Assembly (NCBI GenBank): GCA_045535585.1
Contig: JAZSLY010000109.1
Location: forward strand, 1 to 12,873
Origin: RGIG6353 sp045535585
GTDB lineage: Bacteria > Bacillota > Clostridia > Oscillospirales > SIG627
Direction: 5' to 3'
DNA length: 12,873 nt
In this document: piece after piece, positions 12,786-12,873 of the stretch
Position numbering within the stretch: the first letter of the stretch is position 1
Layout of the letters: each line of letters starts with the position of its first letter
Made by a program: the position numbers and the translations under genes
The notes under the pieces: model-generated
The model's input: the letters and a program-made list of their open reading frames with translations, nothing else
Told to the model about the DNA's origin: nothing
The model's database searches: none

Positions 12786-12814
12786 ATTTTACCCGTTTTT
12801 TTGTGCTTTGTCAA
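12786..12814 (-). promoter_or_regulatory. Promoter of tRNA-Arg
   Basis: Minus-strand perfect TTGACA (12814-12809), 17-bp spacer, and TAAAAT (12791-12786). The start falls about ten bases before the tRNA 5' end, typical of a single-tRNA unit. Confidence 0.82.
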
Positions 12815-12873
12815 GTCCTTGGCGTTTGATTTTTAATTATTTTGCCTTTTTACAGCAAAAGCCGTCCGTCGTG

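Noticed and set aside
12820..12873. Possible C-terminal end of a minus-strand gene entering from the right edge
   Set aside because: A frame ending DGFCCKKAK then TAA can be read, but about 12 codons are too few to support a gene.
1..12873. CRISPR array, phage genes or defence island
   Set aside because: No regularly spaced direct repeats, no cas, integrase, capsid or restriction-type proteins appear on either strand.

Overview
The window looks like ordinary chromosome from an uncultured Clostridia-type Firmicute. The evidence is a TmcAL-type tRNA acetate ligase, DUF5685 and Cys-tailed J-domain proteins, strong GGAGG ribosome sites, several TTG starts, and eight sigma-A-like promoters that all have a 17-bp spacer (five carry an extended -10 TGn). 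No phage, CRISPR array, transposase or rRNA is visible. Species cannot be named from the sequence.

Layout. (1) 43-4521: a plus-strand operon from a promoter at 43-71: tmcAL, a GT4-type glycosyltransferase, a DUF5685 protein, a J-domain/TPR protein with a Cys-rich tail, and a small membrane protein. It ends in a two-way terminator shared with pfkA. (2) 4523-6362: pfkA (minus) and an MBL-fold hydrolase (plus), transcribed apart from a shared 125-bp intergenic region. (3) 6370-9464: an ornithine-cyclodeaminase-like gene (minus) diverges from an RpiR regulator plus EamA exporter pair. Two near-identical 17-bp palindromic sites lie between them, probably operators for this locus. (4) 9409-10956: an A/T-rich XRE-TPR regulator bracketed by a related pair of inverted ~40-nt sequences, with hairpin-rich non-genic DNA on its right. 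(5) 11066-12873: a MATE-family transporter (minus), an intergenic stretch with possible RNA structure, and tRNA-Arg(CCU) with its own promoter and terminator.

How the genes fit together. The first operon couples wobble-base modification of tRNA-Met with genes of unknown role. The DUF5685, J-domain and membrane-protein genes overlap or nearly abut, which suggests one functional module. The RpiR locus reads as a small metabolite-sensing unit: a SIS-domain regulator, an NAD(P)-dependent amino-acid-type enzyme and an exporter. The XRE gene looks like a later insertion or a cassette. The most unusual signals are the inverted pair around the XRE gene, the twin operator-like sites at 7504-7617, the two aspartate-rich motifs in the DUF5685 protein, and the active-site substitutions in PfkA.
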